The translations under genes and the position numbers were made by a program. A stretch of DNA of 7,523 nucleotides from JBJXFY01 sp046155815 (GTDB taxonomy: Bacteria > Verrucomicrobiota > Verrucomicrobiia > Limisphaerales > CAIMTB01). The notes under the pieces were generated by a model. The model saw nothing but the letters and a program-made list of their open reading frames with translations, was not told where the DNA came from and made no database searches. Below are positions 7,061 to 7,523 of this stretch, in pieces (position 1 is the stretch's first letter; every line of letters starts with the position of its first letter). Location: positions 1 to 7,523 of the forward strand of contig JBJXFY010000259.1 of NCBI GenBank assembly GCA_046155815.1, in the 5' to 3' direction.

Positions 7061-7095
7061 CTCAACTCCCAAACCTCAACTTTCAACCACCAATT
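7061..7095 (+). repeat. Degenerate 7-bp tandem repeat (YYCAACY-like) in leader of first BMC-H gene
   Basis: Read in 7-bp steps, the leader gives CTCAACT (7061), CCCAAAC (7068), CTCAACT (7075), TTCAACC (7082) and ACCAATT (7089), ending 4 nt before the ATG at 7100. It is poor in G and has no Shine-Dalgarno sequence. The leader of the next BMC-H gene has one similar unit, CCCAACC (7407-7413). This could be an unstructured leader for translation without a Shine-Dalgarno sequence, or a degenerate simple repeat. The function is unknown. Confidence 0.5.
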
Positions 7096-7099
7096 CCCT

Positions 7100-7390
7100 A
7101 TGAGCGAAGCCATCGGCATGATTGAAACCAAGGGCTTCACCGGCAGCGTCGAGGCCACCGACGCGATGGTGAAGGCCGCCAACGTCACGGTCGGCAGGAC
7201 CATCCCCATCGGCGGCGGGCTGATCACCGTCATCGCCCGTGGCGACGTGGCCAGCGTGAAGGCCGCCGTGGATGCCGGCTCCAAGGCCGCCGCCAAGGGC
7301 GGCGAACTCGTCGCCTCCCACGTCATCGCGCGCCCGCACGACGACCTCCTGAAAGCCTTCCTCGGCGAAGCACCCAAGCCCGCGAAGTAA
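7100..7390 (+). CDS. BMC-H hexameric shell protein (complete)
   Basis: The protein has 96 residues and a single BMC domain (the Pfam00936 type), the normal size for a hexamer-forming facet protein. Markers in order are 'AIGMIETKGF' (4-13), 'EATDAMVKAANV' (18-29), the pore loop 'IGGGLITVI' (37-45), 'RGDVASVKAAVDAG' (47-60), 'GELVASHVIARPHDDL' (68-83) and a short charged tail. The GGG at 38-40 should line the hexamer pore through which substrates pass. The segment just before it reads 'GRTIP' (32-36), where BMC-H proteins commonly have 'VGYEK'. The ATG at 7100 fits the family start exactly even though no Shine-Dalgarno sequence precedes it. It follows pduL by 55 bp and precedes a paralogous shell gene by 32 bp, so all three are likely co-transcribed. 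The family identity is essentially certain; the exact subtype symbol is not assigned. Confidence 0.97.
   Translation: MSEAIGMIETKGFTGSVEATDAMVKAANVTVGRTIPIGGGLITVIARGDVASVKAAVDAGSKAAAKGGELVASHVIARPHDDLLKAFLGEAPKPAK
7109..7135 (+). repeat. 27-bp block identical to 7432-7458, first copy
   Basis: This stretch encodes 'AIGMIETKG' near the start of the first BMC-H gene and is identical, including third codon positions, to 7432-7458 in the second BMC-H gene. The flanks differ at once on both sides. Shared protein sequence is expected between paralogs; full DNA identity over nine codons suggests recent duplication or gene conversion of this segment. Confidence 0.85.
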
Positions 7391-7422
7391 CTCCCCAGAC
7401 GCCATTCCCAACCCCTACTTAA

Positions 7423-7523
7423 ATGTCTCAAGCCATCGGCATGATTGAAACCAAGGGCCTCTGCTCCCTCTTCGAGGCCGCAGACGCCGCGCTCAAGGCC
7501 GCCAACGTCACCATGACTGGCTG
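7423..7523 (+). CDS. Second BMC-H shell protein (N-terminal 33 residues, cut by window end)
   Basis: The frame opens at the ATG at 7423 and runs off the right edge with no stop, so it is easy to miss. The visible part is 'MSQAIGMIETKGLCSLFEAA', followed by 'DAALKAANVTMTG', a clear BMC-domain start and paralogous to the gene just upstream. At the position where the first copy has 'VGR', this one reads 'MTG', closer to the usual 'VG(Y/W)' pattern, so the two proteins probably differ around the pore-side strand. No Shine-Dalgarno sequence is present; the 32-bp leader is rich in C and A. Two BMC-H paralogs are common in one operon and probably co-assemble in the shell. The C-terminal half, including the pore loop, is not visible. 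A fused or longer BMC protein (tandem BMC-T type) cannot be excluded. Confidence 0.93.
   Translation, partial: MSQAIGMIETKGLCSLFEAADAALKAANVTMTG
7432..7458 (+). repeat. 27-bp block identical to 7109-7135, second copy
   Basis: This is the second copy of the identical segment described at 7109-7135, lying 323 bp downstream in the same orientation. Because it is a direct repeat, recombination between copies would delete one shell gene and leave an intact hybrid BMC-H frame. Confidence 0.85.

Noticed and set aside
7061..7095. A CRISPR-like array in the heptad leader
   Set aside because: The units are 7 bp, degenerate and contiguous with no spacers.
6646..7431. A minus-strand open frame of 261 codons opposite pduL and BMC-H
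   Set aside because: It lies opposite two genes with unmistakable family motifs and has no features of its own.
1..7523. tRNA, rRNA, insertion sequences, integrase sites or riboswitches
   Set aside because: None was recognised. There are no transposase or integrase frames, no terminal inverted repeats and no tRNA-like arms in the gaps.

Overview
The window is GC-rich DNA, most likely from a Verrucomicrobiota (Planctomycetota-Verrucomicrobiota group) bacterium. Three things suggest this. The right end holds the start of a bacterial microcompartment (BMC) operon in the order pduL, BMC-H, BMC-H behind a divergent DeoR-family regulator, which resembles the known PVM-type organelle for fucose/rhamnose breakdown through lactaldehyde. 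A secreted protein ends in an 'NRFYRL'-type tail of the kind common in this phylum. Almost no gene has a Shine-Dalgarno sequence. The assignment comes from recall of these families; no search was run.

Layout. 1-315 (+) is the C-terminal end of a PolX-type DNA polymerase (PHP domain). A perfect 12-bp hairpin (341-374) separates it from a convergent gene for a secreted, surface-type protein with a LamG-like and a PA14-like region (386-2224, -). After a 255-bp gap with no convincing gene comes a CBS/DRTGG-containing family II inorganic pyrophosphatase (2480-4129, -). A 94-bp divergent gap leads to a 12-helix MFS transporter (4224-5453, +). This converges on a DeoR-family regulator (5476-6282, -). 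An 84-bp, locally AT-rich divergent control region (6283-6366) separates the regulator from pduL (6367-7044, +), a complete BMC-H shell gene (7100-7390, +) and a second BMC-H gene cut by the window end (7423-7523, +).

How the genes fit together. The right-hand block is one functional unit. The DeoR protein probably senses a phosphorylated sugar or related intermediate and controls the BMC operon from the shared intergenic region. PduL would convert acyl-CoA to acyl-phosphate inside the shell and recycle CoA, and carries an N-terminal amphipathic helix that fits an encapsulation peptide. The two BMC-H proteins form hexameric shell facets. The aldolase, aldehyde dehydrogenase, alcohol dehydrogenase and BMC-P vertex genes expected in such a locus would lie past the right edge. 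The left-hand genes (polX, secreted protein, pyrophosphatase, MFS) look like unrelated chromosomal neighbours.

I do not see a wholly undescribed system. The points most worth following are the unusual segment before the pore loop in the first BMC-H, the candidate operator, the 7-bp-periodic leader ahead of the first shell gene, and a 27-bp identical block shared by the two shell genes.
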